From contig NC_049909.1 of NCBI RefSeq assembly GCF_001411555.2, positions 14,008,686 to 14,072,685 on the forward strand: a stretch of 64,000 nucleotides of DNA, given 5' to 3'. The notes under the pieces were generated by a model, which was not told the DNA's origin, made no database searches, and was given only the letters and a program-made list of their open reading frames with translations. This document shows, in pieces, positions 22,385-35,500 of the stretch. The translations under genes were made by a program, and so were the position numbers. How positions within the stretch are numbered: position 1 is the stretch's first letter; the number at the start of each line of letters is the position of its first letter. Source of the stretch: Juglans regia (taxonomy: Eukaryota; Streptophyta; Magnoliopsida; Fagales; Juglandaceae).

Positions 22385-23758
22385 TATATAAGACAGTTCC
22401 TTTTTGGTACAGTAATGCTGAAGTTGTGAGTGTAACGACAGCCAATGCTATGCTAACACATCAGACTCCTCATAAAAAAACTCATGCACCGCATCCCAGC
22501 ATAGAAAAAGCAAAACACTCACTTTCATCCATGTTTGTATTTTCCTCGTGTTGAAGACAAATCACTTCGATACCTTTGCACTTTGCACCCACCCCACTGG
22601 TGCATGCCGTACAATCGTCACCCCTTCAAACTATCGTGTCAGGCCATTTCGCCTACGCAACCAGTCCGCCGTCGTCCTCTATCTATCTCCATTGCCGATG
22701 GGACCACTCATCTATTTGCTTACTGAAAAATGGTAGGAAACGAAACCATTACAGAAAGGAACACCTTTCGTATAAAATGGTTCCTGTGGATTTGGGTTAA
22801 TGATGAACTAAGGTTGGTTGAAAATTACAAGTTTTCTATGCTAAACTTGCATCTACCATCAAACCCAAAATCAAAGTTTTTTAGGACTTGGGCTTTGCAC
22901 TTGACCACATTGCCAAGATTGTACACAGTGATCTGTGGATTCTTACTTGGAGTGCCAGTAATCGGATTGGATTAATCGATTCCCAACTTTCTTTCATTTT
23001 CTCTCTCTAAAAAAAAATCAGCCTTTTACAAATCTAGCCCCATACATGAATCTGCAAATTTAAACATATAAAAATTGTCCTCCTCGCAAAATACTATCAG
23101 CATTCACCATCAAAGAGGTTTGGTTGCTTTTATAGCCCCCGTCTCCAAATAGAAGATGCTAAAAATACTTTCTTTTCTCTATTGAAATTAATTAGCAAAC
23201 CACAAAACAAAACACACAAGAATCTTTTTTGTGTTGAAACTGTAGCGAGGATTGCAGTGAGGGAACTTGGTGGGTGACAGATAAACATGATATAATTTTA
23301 GAAAGAAAGATACATTTCCTTGTATTTGATATCAGTATAAATAGATACAAGTATGGCTGTACAATATAATGGAAATGCAAGATTTAAGGAACTACAAATC
23401 AGTACATCGGTTACAAGAGAGCTGTACTGCATTAATCACGTTAGAGACAGCAGCAGAAAATCATGCAATTGGAGGTGGCAATCTTTCCAGATTTGATTTT
23501 TTTCCATTATCACTTATAACAGACTGGATTTCTGAAGCATTGTGAATTTAGTTATTCGTGGATCGTTAAATATTTATTTAATTTCATGAGATTTTTTCTG
23601 CATAAGCCGAAGAGCATTCTAACTTTCGTTGATATGGTTGAGAACAAAAGAAGGTTGGAGCTGGACTCGAAAAACCTTAGCCAAATCTATTTCCCTCAAG
23701 TTTTGAGCTTTTTGTTAATGGCCCTGACACGAAAGGCAATAACCAGATGAAGGGGAGG

Positions 23759-23789
<31 letters not shown>

Positions 23790-23935
23790 GATAGGGAGGA
23801 CCCAGAAGTGAGGAAGAACTTTTTTCTTCCTCTGCAATGCGATCCAAGCTTTTGAAAATGGGATGTTTACGTGGCAGGCCATCATTGGATGCTACTATTT
23901 GTAGGGAATCGGAAGCTCCTGTGGGAATATATTCT
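22385..23935. other. 1.5-kb stretch absent from the copy D flank
   Basis: Homology to the D flank stops at about 22384 ('GGAATTTG.AAATTTCTAT') and resumes at about 23936 ('ATTGACAACCAATAATAAAAG'), next to each other in D at about 62905. The intervening DNA is of mixed composition with a (GA)n run at 23757-23784. I see no gene in it and no clear TIRs or target duplication, so it may be an insertion here or a deletion in D. Confidence 0.6.
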
Positions 23936-24080
23936 CTAACATTGACAACCAATAATAAAAGAAAAAAAAAATTATCTAACTTTCCATTTCGAATTTGATT
24001 GTGAAATTGCATTACTCTATCAGAAGAAGGATTGCAAAAAATTTCGTAGGGGTGGTGATCACAAGCCACCCTTTACATGT

Positions 24081-24262
24081 AGAATAATGTTAGGTATAGT
24101 CTCTATTTAATGACTACAATACAAATTTATATTATTTTAACTTTAAAATTTTTTAAAATTATAAAATTATCCCTTCTAAAATGATGTTTTCTCTCATTTA
24201 ATAATGTGTTTGTACATGTAGTCTCAATTTAAAGACTACAAATAAAATTTCTCTTACATATA
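24081..24262. mobile_element. Small MITE in the 3' flank of mTERF A
   Basis: About 180 bp, absent at the equivalent site in D (about 63050, where GCATGTACAAGCTCGTCG reads through). Ends contain loosely inverted 'TAGTCTC.ATTTAATGACTAC' and 'TAGTCTCAATTTAAAGACTAC' units. Non-coding. Confidence 0.6.
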
Positions 24263-24697
24263 TAAGCTCATCACCGACATCACTCTTACAAGCCATGTCG
24301 ATGGTGGATTTGGCCATCACAATAAGAGATGGTTTGTACTAGTATGAGACGGAACCAAGATATTCAATTTAGTGGGCAAAATTAATTTTTTTTTTTTAAA
24401 TATGCCTCATATGAAAATTATATATATATATATTTGTGATCTTTTAATAATATTATTATTTTAAGATTTGAAAAAGTTAAATTATTTATTATATTTTGTG
24501 TAGAAATTTAAAAAATTTATAATAATGATATGAAACACTTCTTATATTCAAACATGACTAATGGGTGCATCATGTGTTACTCATCTCACTTCCCTTAATT
24601 TTTTTTTTCTCTCTTGGTTTCTTATTTTCAATTTTTTTCCTCTTATAAATTTTAATTTTAATAAATCTTTGTATATTCTACTTTTTAGTTTGACCAC

Positions 24698-25638
24698 AAG
24701 GGGTGATAAAATCATGTTAAAGGGTCATGTTCATGTTCTGTCAGTTGTGTATATTATACAATATAGATAAACCCGAACAGTGTCAGATTTTCAAATCTTA
24801 ACACGACTCATTAAAATAACATATTAACACAACACCATTTGTTTTGACCCATTTGACCTGATTAACATAATTTTACATAAATTTTAAAATCACAATGTAT
24901 TCCAAAAATATAAAACTAACTATATAAGTCTAAAATTTCAATCAAAACAAGAAAAATACCAAAATTACAATCTAAAGTAAGGGAGGCGGTCGTGACTCGT
25001 GAGAATTGACTCAACTAAAAACTAAGAGAGAGCGTTAGGAAATACGAAATAGGATTTTTTGTTTTTAGGTTAAAAATGATATAATTTTAATTTTGAGTAA
25101 AAAAATTAACGGGTCACTAACGGGTTAAGCGGATCAACCCAAAATGATCCATTAAGCTCAATGAGTCAGATTTTCAAACCATAACTTGACTCATTAAAAT
25201 AACGAGTTGACACGACATGATCCGTTTCAATCTGTTTATGTAAATGGGTTGAATTGATACAAATAATCCATTTGACCTGATTAATATAATTTCACATAAA
25301 ACTTAAAATCACAATATCTTCCAAAAATATAAAACTAACTATATGGTCGTGACTCGTGAGAATTGATTCAACTGAGAACTAAAGGAGAGAGTTAGGAAAT
25401 ACAAAATAGAATTAAAATATTTTTTATTTTTTAGGTTAAAAATGATATAATTGTAATTTTGACTAAAAAAAATTAATGAATCACTAACGGATCAAGCGGA
25501 TTAACCCGTCGTTAATAAATTATGTCTTAACGGGTCATTCCGTTTTGACCTGAAATTGTTAATATCAAATTCAAACCTGCTATTTTCGTATCATGTCCGT
25601 GTTGGATTAACAGATTGTATCACACATTGCCACCCCTA
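24698..25638. mobile_element. hAT-type element with internal tandem duplication
   Basis: Left end AGGGGTGATAAAATCATG and right end ATTGCCACCCCTA are inverted hAT termini of family H1. GACCACA(A) precedes the left end; the D-locus copy has GACCACAT on the left (63622-63629) and the C-D locus has GACCACAC on the right (58952-58959), fitting an 8-bp duplication. Internally a 382-bp unit is repeated (24782-25163 and 25164-about 25545). Non-coding. Confidence 0.72.
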
Positions 25639-26470
25639 GACTGCACAAAGAAAGAGCGTCATGACCAATGATCGGCAAACCTAAGAATCATTATGGTATT
25701 CAACCCAAAAATGAAAATTTATTAAATATTTAACCTGAGAATTTATGCTACGTATTGACAAATATCTTATCTACACGTATATTTATTTGAGAATTACATC
25801 ACTCAAACTATATCACTCATTTTGCTTCATTACATATAGTCTGAAAGTATAAAAAGAGAAAGATTAAGGTTGTACTTAGTTGTTAAATTAAACTCAATTC
25901 ATCTCAAACTAATAATTGATGAGACTAATTATTTTTTTAACTTTTTATTAAAAAGTTAAAACTCATCTCAACCTACTTAACACATTTCAACCTAAAATAC
26001 TAAACATATCTCAACCTAAAAAATTTAAACCCATCTCAAAAGAACTCATGAAATAATATTATAACAACTCATCTCAACGTACAATCGTCACCTAAAATTT
26101 TAGATTACCATAGGTTTTCTCTAACCTCTTTCTTGTTTGTATTTTTAATAATTTTTTTAATAAATCACGTGTTACCACTAGTGGATAGATCAGAGGGATA
26201 TAATTGAGGTAGAATAATATTTCTCTATTTTTTTATATTAATTAAAAAGTAAACAAAAATTGCAAAATTTTTTTCATTAATTTTCTGAACTTTCGGCCTT
26301 CGGATGCCTTTGGGCTGTGCTTAGCTGAACCTTCATCAGAAATCATTGCTGCACAAGTCACAGAGCATGGGGAAAAGGAGGCTGACGCTTCAATCAACAA
26401 TCGTATCGCATTCGATTTCAAAACTCAATCCAGGTAACCATTGATTCAGTTTTTTCGGCAATCAAACCAA
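25639..26470 (+). repeat. 5' flank of mTERF B, shared with D
   Basis: Closely similar to 58952-59605 plus 60324-60488. It includes a MITE-like unit at about 25866-26092 (TTAACTCATCTCAA-rich, matching 59190-59425) and the leader 'CAGAGCATGGGGAAAAGGAGG'. It is the natural empty site for the hAT at 59606-60323. No other gene seen. Confidence 0.8.
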
Positions 26471-27837
26471 ATGCTTCTTTTAATTTCCGTAAAGCTGCCC
26501 CAACAATTAAGGCACAGAGCTTCACCAATCTACCATGGCCACTTGTTCTCAACCTCCTCTCTCAAGCCCATCTCAGAACCCCCTAATTCCACGGACCCAA
26601 AATCTCTTACAGTTTCCTTCCTCCGAAACTCGTGTGGGTTGTCCTTAGAATTGGCCACTTTAGCTTCCAAGAAGCTCAACATTGAGAACATAGAGAATCC
26701 CAACTCCGTTCTGAATCTGTTGAGAACTCACGGTTTGACGCAGAACCACATCATACACTTAATTAGTAGTCGTCCATTATTGCTTTCGGCCGATTTAGGC
26801 AATACCCCTAAGCCCAACATGGAGTTGTTTAAATCCTTATGGTTTTCTGGCGCTAACCTCGCCAAAATGCTCACCAAATACCCAATTGTGCTAGATAGTG
26901 ATGCATACACTGCTGTTGATTTTTTTAGAGCACATGGTTTTAGTGATATGCAAATAAAAACTTTGATTATGAAGTGTCCCGCATTGTAGACATTTAATGC
27001 TAACAAGATTTTTAAGCCAAAGTTGGAGTTTTTCAAATCGTTAGGCTTGTCAGATCTTGAAATTACAAAGCTTTTATTTGCATTGCCCAATATTCTGCAA
27101 AGGAGCCTCAAAAAACAAATCATTCCGTGTGTTCAAGAGCTTAGGCGGATTCTTGGCACTGACGAGAATGTCTTAAAGGTTATAAAGGCATGCGGCGTAG
27201 TACTTGGAACACATGTTGTACATAAGCTACAGACCAACATCGCTACTCTGATAAGCCATGGGGTTCCCCAGACATGATTTTGAAATTAATGTATATAAGA
27301 GCTACGTCACTACTTATATGTAGCAATCGGATTAGGGAGATTGTTAGTGAAGTTATGAAATTGGGTTTTGATCCCAATTATCTGAAATTTGTTCTAGCCA
27401 TCAAATCCATGACACGAAATAGTAAAACATTGTTGGAGCAGAAGGTGGAAGATTTGAGAAGTTTTGGTTTGTCAGACGATGAGATTTGTTTAGCATTCAA
27501 GCGGCAACCCTTGTGTATGGGTCTTTCGGAGAAGAAGATCAAGAAAATGATGGGTTTCTTTGTGAACAAACTGAAGATGAAGCCTTCGAGGATCTCCAAG
27601 AGCCCGATTCTTCTACTGCTTAGCTTGGAGAAGCGGATTATTCCGAGGTGTTCAGTTCTGCTACTTTTGATGTTGGAGGGCTTGATCAAGGAAGATACTA
27701 GCATCGTTTATATAGTCAAAATGGCTGAGAAGAACTTCGTGAAGAGATTTGTGAGCAAGTATCAAAATGAGGTTCCTGATGTAAGAGCGCACACCAAGGG
27801 AAGAGAGAATTTCAAGGGCTCCCCATAGCCATGGAAA
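26471..27837 (+). pseudogene. mTERF-family pseudogene (copy B)
   Basis: Full-length relative of mTERF D with at least three lesions: a TAG at 26987-26989 (Tyr codon in D), a 1-bp deletion near 27270 (GTTCCCCAG-ACATG against GTTCCCCAGTCGTTAG), and a ragged C-terminus near 27780 with a 3-bp loss and a frameshift. The presequence region (LISVKLPQQLRHRASP...FSTSSLKP) is almost the same as in D. C-terminal residues diverge from both A and D, as expected for relaxed selection. It would encode at most a 173-residue N-terminal piece. Confidence 0.92.
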
Positions 27838-28104
27838 TGTGACTACTTTGGATATAATCAAATGTGGCATTGCCTAAAGATCATGAGTTCAGTTTTAATT
27901 CAACATGTCTGCAGTTGGACGTTTATCTTTGTCTGTGTTATTTAAGGGTAAAACATTTTGCGGAGTTGTTTCAATGACTTTCTATGGTGATCTATCTGTG
28001 TTGTTCACTTTAGGTGAGAACTAGAAACTTGTCAATGTTGAGGTGAACCTTGTCTGTGTTGTTTATAGTGATAGCTTATGGTGATTAATTTGATCTTACA
28101 TTGC

Positions 28105-28860
28105 AGGAGAAGCAAACCCTAGCCTTATTTGTTAGTGCATTTCAAATGTTGAGGCATTCTGGTATGTTTAGGTGTGGGAAGACTGCGTGGCCTCATGTTC
28201 ACATAAAATCTTTATGTTTCTTTCTCTTTAGATCTAATATAAATCCACAAATCCAAGCTTCGACTTGGAGTCGGAGTCCATTGATTCAGAGTTGTACTCC
28301 AACTCCGAGTCAAGGCTAACTCCAATTCCGTTCTGAACGATCTGTTCGGGCACGAAGTCAGAGTTGGTACTTGAAGTTAGGTTTTTGGCCCTTTTCCAGC
28401 ACTTTATCAACACGCAAATAGAAAAAGAATAGTCAAATTTGCAGAAAATACAACCTAAAAATCTCTCAAATACAACTATAAAGACCCAGATTTGTCATCA
28501 AACACAACAAAAAGATAGACAGGAGACTGTCTTGAAATAGCAGCATAACCACATAAGTCAAGGATAAGAACCTTTCAACCGAGCAAACTACAGCAAATTC
28601 CAGCTTCGCATTCTAGCCAATTTACCATCACATTTGAGTATCGATTTATACTTGCATTCTTAGTAGTTTTGTCATATGGAATTGGTTGTTCGCCAATTTA
28701 TGTATAGGTTATGAAATGTGTAAACTTATGTATATGTCGATAATTCTTTCGATCAGCATATGTCTATCATTCTATTCCTATTTTAGCCAAACAAAGCCTT
28801 ACCTTTCAGGTTCACTTCATATCAAATTCACTTCAAACTACCCTTTAGAAAGGTGGTGCT
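28105..28860 (+). repeat. Segment Z, partial third copy of the X2/Y2 segment
   Basis: 28105-28250 matches about 42718-42850 ('GAGGCATTCT.G.ATGTTTAGGTGT'). 28640-28830 matches 7650-7820 and 43985-44165 ('GTCATATGGAATTGGTTGTTC', 'CAGGTTCACTTCATAT'). Between them is unrelated AT-rich DNA. Non-coding. 27838-28104 is the 3' flank of mTERF B and diverges from the A/C/D flank after about 60 bp. Confidence 0.75.
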
Positions 28861-29723
28861 CACAAGCCACCCTCACATGTTAGAAGTGCTCGACCACCAC
28901 TTAGGCTGGGTAGCACTTATCAATTATGTGTTAGCTCACCACTTAAGCTTCATTACAAGAAAAAAGGCCTTTTACGGCGATTTTAATTTCGCTGCAAATA
29001 AAATCGCCACGATAATTAAGCTTTTGCAGCGAAAAAAAAATTGTCACGGCCTTTGTACAATTTAAACACGGTGGTCTCCGAACTTTTGTATTTGCATTAA
29101 TGCCTTTTAACGGCGAGAAAAATCGACGGAAGTTGGAAAAATTAGTCGCAACGGGATAAAATCGACAGGATTGAGTCTGGTGCCAAAACACACTAAACAT
29201 TTGATTCCCGCCCCCCCTCTCCAAGCCTTACCCAGTCTTCATCACAGTACCCACTTCTCTACTTCGACCTTCTTCCCCAATTCGGGTACCTGCAATTAGA
29301 TCCACCCACTTCGTACACACGACTTCATCTCCATTATCGACTACGTCCCAAAGCTTTTGCACGGGCCAGGGTCGTGGTTTCCTCCCCATTCAAAATCTGT
29401 GCCTCCATCTACAAATCTCAGAGTGATTTTTTGTGGGATTTTCAAGTATCGGAGGGCGAGCATAGTCGACCAATACTCTTAAAGTGAAATCCTTCCGTCA
29501 ACACAGGTATATCTGCAACTAATTTCTCTATCTCTCCGCCTTCATCCGCGGTCGTTGCTTTACAAAAATTGGCCTTTTTTTGTAGACTAATTTCAAGATG
29601 TTTGAATCTGAAAGCATGTCCTTTTTTGCATGAAAATGCTTTTTTATATGATGCATTTTGTGTACGTGTTGCTGTGGGTATTAGATGTTAGTAATGTTTG
29701 GGTGATTTTTTTAATTTGCACAG

Positions 29724-29936
29724 CACAGATTGATGGACTTTTGCATGAAATCCCTAATTTGTCAATCATCCATCGAGATCCAAGAACTGCTCATTTTGTA
29801 GAAGCAATGGCATCTCAACCCTTCTTGTTTGAGAACCAGTTTTTGGTGTCTAGGACAAAGCTTGGAAATGTTCAAGTTCTTACTAGGAATGAAGGTGAAG
29901 TTCGAGTGAATTGCAATTATGTTAATGGCCGTTGAA
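29724..29936 (+). pseudogene. Isolated exon-like fragment, unrecognised protein
   Basis: After an acceptor-like TTTGCACAG, an open frame reads IDGLLHEIPNLSIIHRDP...FLFENQFLVSRTKL...VNGR and ends in TGA at 29934-29936. Codon pattern and composition look like a real exon, and flanking DNA is intron-like. I do not recognise the family. The preceding 29190-29560 is C/T-rich and resembles a 5' leader, ending in a donor-like CAG|GTATAT at about 29507. Confidence 0.4.
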
Positions 29937-30900
29937 GGGTATTGTTCAGTACTTCCAAGTTATTTTCCCAATGCTTTTATTCAATAACTCATAAAACCTG
30001 ACCTGTTGTGATTCGAAATGTTGGGAGTTCGAATATTGGTTCATTGTAACAAAGAGCTCATGTATTTTGACGAAGATTTTGCTTCTTATAAATCGGAGTG
30101 CAAATATATAGGTTAATTAGACTATCTGATTTTTTGATAGTTATCAAACTTACACTACTTCCTGTCAAATAGTAAAATGTATTCATTTTGTTGTGAAATT
30201 GTTTATCACACTTTCTTGTTGATTTACTTGCAGAATTTATGAGATCTTGTAACATTCTTAAGGTTTGAAGTGGGAGATAAAATACATAAAATTTAGTGGC
30301 TTTTACAATATTTATGAGCATTTGATGCTGTTAAGAAAATTCAAATGGGAAGCTAGATAGGGATTTAGATCCCTATCAAAATTATAGGATTTGAAGAAGA
30401 AGACTAACTTGAGAAAGTGACTGGTAATGGGGTTGAGCTAATTTCTGTATATCTTCACGAATCAAGTTATTCTTGTTTTAGTTCATAAAGAATATACTAA
30501 TGCTACTTTACTTCTCTAGTACATGGTTAGTTGATCTCTCTTTAGATGACACATGGAGTAATTTCAACACTTGGTCACTCAATATTTTCTCATTGATGTA
30601 ATATTTTTAAGTTTTTATTGATATGCACTTCTTTTTGTGCATTCTTATGTACTGGTTGCAAGAAAGGAAAGCAAAATACATACATATATATATATATATA
30701 TATTTTTATGATTTTTTTGCCTCTGCGATCCCTCAATATTTTTCTCTCTCCTAAATATTTTCTCTTCGTACAAGCTCTTCATTTTTCCTACTCTTTGTTT
30801 TTTTCTTTCGGTTTTTTCCTGATGTTGGTGGTGATTTGTCAATGGCTTTTGCTCCTTTATGAAGATTAACGTATCATTGTAGCTTTGGGTTTTAGTTGTG
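29937..30900. other. No gene seen
   Basis: AT-rich, intron-like DNA with a TA microsatellite at about 30686-30704. Only short frames. The 5' end of LINE copy 3 must lie at the right edge or within this stretch, but its start could not be fixed. Confidence 0.5.
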
Positions 30901-30911
30901 GGTTGCTATAG

Positions 30912-32595
30912 ATGGGGCGATACAATGAGTTATTCATTGACTAGAAGTTGTTTGAGTTCAGGAAGGAAAATGATAGGTTGTGGAAAATCATAGAAAGTAG
31001 TCACCGTTTTGTGAAATACATAGCTTTAGATAATGAAGCTATGGGGTGGCTGGGTTCTATGGTGAGGGAATGTGCAGTGTCTAGGGGTGTTCATGAGTTC
31101 TTGAGAACTCGTAGAAAAGGAGACACGGTGCTGATGGTGAGAAAGGGACATAATCACAATGGAAATTTCATCTCTCTCAGAGTTTGGTCGTGATAAGAGG
31201 AGAGGGTTGATTGTTGTGCCGGAAGGGAGGAAGGGGGAGGGATGGAAAAATTTTGGTGATACTTTAATGGAACTCCATGCATCCTCTATTCCGGGTAAAA
31301 GAACCAGAGTATTTTCTGTTGTTCAAGCAGGTAATTTGAGGATAAACAGTGGAAATGGTGGTGTTGCTCCATCGTTGAAGGCAGGAGGTGAAAGAACGTA
31401 CAGTGAGGTGCTGAAGGCAGTGCCTCGAGCCGTTAGTGCTGGGGTGTCAGACGTGTCCATCGCAGAGGTTATACAGAGACATGAGGAAGATGGCAGTGGG
31501 CTGGTGGGGTTGAATGAGGAAACCATTTTGAGGATGCTGGTTGGTCTAGAGGAAAAAGTGGGTGCAGTGTTAGAAGAAATTGGTTATTTGAAACGCTGCG
31601 TCAAAGGAAAGGTAGAGATGAAGTCTGACTTGGGACGAGTAACAGTTCACAAGAATGGGCCTTATATCTTGGGTTCATGGGGCCCAAGTTTGGGCAGGGC
31701 CGATGGTCAAACCAAGGCCTGGAGGAAGTTATCTCGGGCCACTGAGATATCGGGCCAGGATTCAAAACAGGCTTCGGGGGAGCTGATACACAGTTTGTTG
31801 GCACCATCACCGGCACAGCAAATTTCGCCGGCCACCGTCGACCACCTTGGTGTGTCGGTTGAGTTATTTCAAGGGGTGGGGTTGGAGGATGGAGAGATCG
31901 CGATGGAGCTAGACGCGGTTCCTCATCCGTGTGAGGTCGATTCCTCGCTGGCTCTTGAAGTGGGGTGGGGGAGTGAACAAATTAAGCCGTGTGTGGCGGT
32001 AGTAGCTCCAGATGCTGTGCCGGTGCAGGTTGTCTCGCCTGGTTTTGGTTGCTCGAGTATGGAGGATCCGATAGTGGTGGGGAGCTCGGAACACTCACTG
32101 TCTCTTGAAGTGGGGCTGGGGAGTGTACAGATTGAGCCGTGTGTGGAGGTAGTAGCTCAAGATGCTGTGCTGGTGCAGGTTGTCTCGCATGGTTTTGGGT
32201 CTTCGAGTATGGAGGATTCGATAGTGGCAGGGGAAGATTTGTTCTCTGGAAATGAGGGGGGTTCAGAACTGTCTTTGTTTCCTAAGGACAGTGTAGGTGA
32301 GGAGGGGGCAGCTACTCCACTTTGTACACTTCTTCCTAGTAATCATGGGAGTTGCTCGTCTAATTGGATTTTTAAGAAGGTAGAGGAGCTTCAAGATATT
32401 TTTGGGGTTTCTTTTGGAGGCTTTGAAGAGCAATTTATGGCGTTGGTTGTGGCTATTTAAGCTAGTCGATCGAAATCCGCCACAAAACAGGATAGGGAAC
32501 TCAAACGTTTAACGTGTTCCATCAATTATGACGTGAAGGAAGGAAGTAGTGGAAGGGATAGAACGAAAGGGAGGGGCAAGTTAAGTTTCTTATGA
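30912..32595 (+). pseudogene. LINE ORF1, nucleic-acid-binding protein, broken
   Basis: Begins MGRYNELFID at 30912, then TAG at 30942-30944, then KLFEFRKENDRLW.. and SLRVWS. A 2-bp slippage in a TC run near 31175 shifts the frame to SEFGRDKRRG..IVVPEGRKGEGW, which continues to TAA at 32458-32460. Without that stop the frame runs 45 more codons, through the basic GGRDRTKGRG tail, to TGA at 32593-32595, overlapping the ORF2 start as ATGA. The middle holds a 150-bp tandem duplication (31951-32100 and 32101-32250, SL.LEVG.GS.QI.PCV). The family is the plant L1 ORF1 type, judged by position and by the conserved tail of copy 1. Confidence 0.82.
31951..32250 (+). repeat. 150-bp tandem duplication in LINE ORF1
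   Basis: Two head-to-tail 150-bp copies beginning CTCTTGAAGTGGGG at 31952 and 32102, in frame (50 codons each), with only scattered differences. The second is slightly degenerate at its end. Confidence 0.85.
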
Positions 32596-35500
32596 AGCCC
32601 AAGATTTTATCTTGGAACAGACGGGGACTCAATGATAGTAATAAACGTCTTCGTATCAAAACTTTGTTGAGGATGTGGAAGGGTGATGTGGTATGTCTAC
32701 AAGAAACAAAGCTGAGTTTAATAGATAGAAATATTGTGCGTAGTTTATGGGGATGTTCGCACGTGGCTTGGTCTTATTTGGCATCACTGGGAGCTTCAGG
32801 TGGTGTTTTATTAATGTGAGATAGAAGAGTGGTTGAGGTGATTGAGGAGTGTGTTGGCGAGTTCTCTGTTTCGACTTTATTCAAAAATGTGTGTGATGGA
32901 TGGGAATGGGCTTTTGTAGGGTGTTATGGTTCAAACATGGACTGTGATAGGCGAAGGTTGTGGGAGGAATTGGCGGGTATATACTCATTATGGGATGTGC
33001 CATGGTGTATGGGAGGTGATTTCAACATTACCCGTTTTCCTAGTGAACGTTCAGGGCATCGTCGGCATTCCAGGGCCATGGAGGAATTTTCTGAGTTCAT
33101 TTTTGATCTGGATCTTATGGACCTGCCCTTGGTGGGGGGTGAATACACATGGTCTAACGGCTGGGCTTGGTCGAAGTTGGATAGATTCCTTGTCTCTCTG
33201 TCATGGGAAGCTCACTATCCAGAAGTAAGTCAAAAAAGATTAGCCCGAGTCAGTTCAGACCATTTTTCCATTATTCTTGATTGTGGGGGCATACATAGGG
33301 GTCGACGGTACTTCAAGTTTGAGAACACGTGGCTAACATCGAATGGGTTTGTAGACACGGTGCGTGCTTGGTGGATATCGTATCAGTTTAGGGGCACGCC
33401 AAGTTTCATTTTAGTAGCCAAGCTTAAGGCTCTAAAACAAGATCTGAAAAAATGGAATTTGGAAGTTTTTGGGCACACAGACAATTAGAAGTCTTCTTTG
33501 TTGGAGGAATTGCAGGAGTTAGAGGAATTGCAGGAGTTAGAGGGTAGAGAATTATTGGGAGATGCATCGGAGGAGGTATTAGTGAGGAAGGGCATGGTGG
33601 TGGCAGAGTTGGAGAGGGTTTTATTGTCAGAAGAGATATCATGGCGTCAAAAATCCAGGGCTCTTTGGTTGAAAGAAGGTGATAGGTGTACAAAATTTTT
33701 TCACAAAGTGGCTAATTCACATCGCCGAAACAGTAACATTGAGGCGCTTACTTCTGGTACACAGGTGTTATCCTCTCCCCCAGAATTAGAAAATCATATT
33801 GTACAGTATTATGAGAATTTACTTACCGAATCGGCAAATTGGAGGCCGGAGCTCGATGCTTTGCATTTTGAGACTTTTGATCCACAATATGTGAGTGTTA
33901 TGGAGAGACCGTTTGATGATGAAGAGATCTTCAAAGTCATCACTGGTATGGCTAAGGATAAAGCACCAGGACCGGATGGTTTCTCAATGGGTTTCTTCCA
34001 AACTTGTTGGGATGTTGTGAAAGGGGATGTTATGCAGGTATTCAGTGAATTCCATACTTATCAGAAGTTTGAAAAATCTCTCAATGCGACCTTTATTGCC
34101 CTCATTCCTAAGAAACACGGGGCTTCTTTCATTGAGGACTTTCGTCCAATAAGTTTGGTTAGCTGTGTTTACAAGATTATTTCAAAGGTTCTTGCTAACC
34201 GGTTTAGTCCAGTGCTGGAAAATATTATATCCAAGCCACATAATGCTTTTATTCGTGGGAGACATATTCTTGATTCAGTGCTCATAGCAAATGAGAGCTT
34301 AGATGCTAGATTGCAAGAGGGAAGCCCAGGTATTCTATGCAAGCTGGATATGGAGAAGACGTATGATCATGTAAATTGAGATTTCCTCTTATACCTGCTT
34401 GAGAGGTGTGACTTTGGAAATAGGTGGATTTCATGGATGAGACACTGTATTTCAACTGCCCGATCCTCAGTTTTAGTTAATGGCACTCCTGCTGGTTTTT
34501 TTGATAGCTCGAGGGGTTTGTGACAGGGAGATCCGTTATCTCCTCTCTTATTTGTCATCGTTATGGAGGCGTTGAGTAGGATGGTACAGGCGATTGTTGA
34601 TGGGGTTTTTTTTATCTGGTTTTAAGGTGGGAAATGGCTTGGGTGGCCCTTTTATTATCTCACATCTTCTTTTTGCAGATGACACTCTAGTATTTTGTGA
34701 AGCGGAGAGTAGTCAAGTCCAAACTCTAAGAGCATTGCTACTTTGCTTCGAAGTAGTGTCAGGGCTTAAGGTGAACCTTAGCAAATCTGAGATGGTACCG
34801 GTGGGGGAGGTTCATAATATAAGCAGTCTTGCCAGTCTTTTGGATTGCAGGGTGTCCTCTTTTCCTATGAAATATTTGGGCCTTCCACTAGGAGCATCGT
34901 TCAAGAATAGAGCTATTTGGGATGGGGTGGTGGAGAAGATAGAGAAAAGGCTGGCGGGTTGGAAAATGGTGTATTTGTCAAAAGGGGGGGCGTCTTACTC
35001 TTATTAAGAGCACACTCTCTAACATACCCACATATTTTTTATCTCTTTTTCCTATGCCTGCAGGGGTGGCAAATAAGATTGAGAAAATCTTTAGGGCATT
35101 CTTATGGGGAGGATTAGGGAGGAGAAGAAATTCCACCTAGTTAGTTGGAAGACGGTTTGTGCCCCAATTGTGCATGGTGGTTTGGGTGTTTGCAACTTGC
35201 GAACCTTTAATAAAGCACTATTGGGGAAATGGCTTTGGAGATATCATAGGGAGGGGGGAGCACTGTGGAAGGAAACTGTAGACGCAAGATATGGTGTTGC
35301 ATGGGGTGGGTGGATTTCAAACGAAGTGAGGGGGGGGTATGGAGTGGGGTTATGGAAGTATATAAGGAAGGGGTGGAAATGTTTTAAACAACATATTCGC
35401 TTTGAAGTCGGTGAGGGTAACCGAATCCGCTTCTGGCAGGATGTGTGGTGTGGAGATCAGACTTTGGAAAGGGTTTTTCCGGCTTTATATCGTATTGCAG

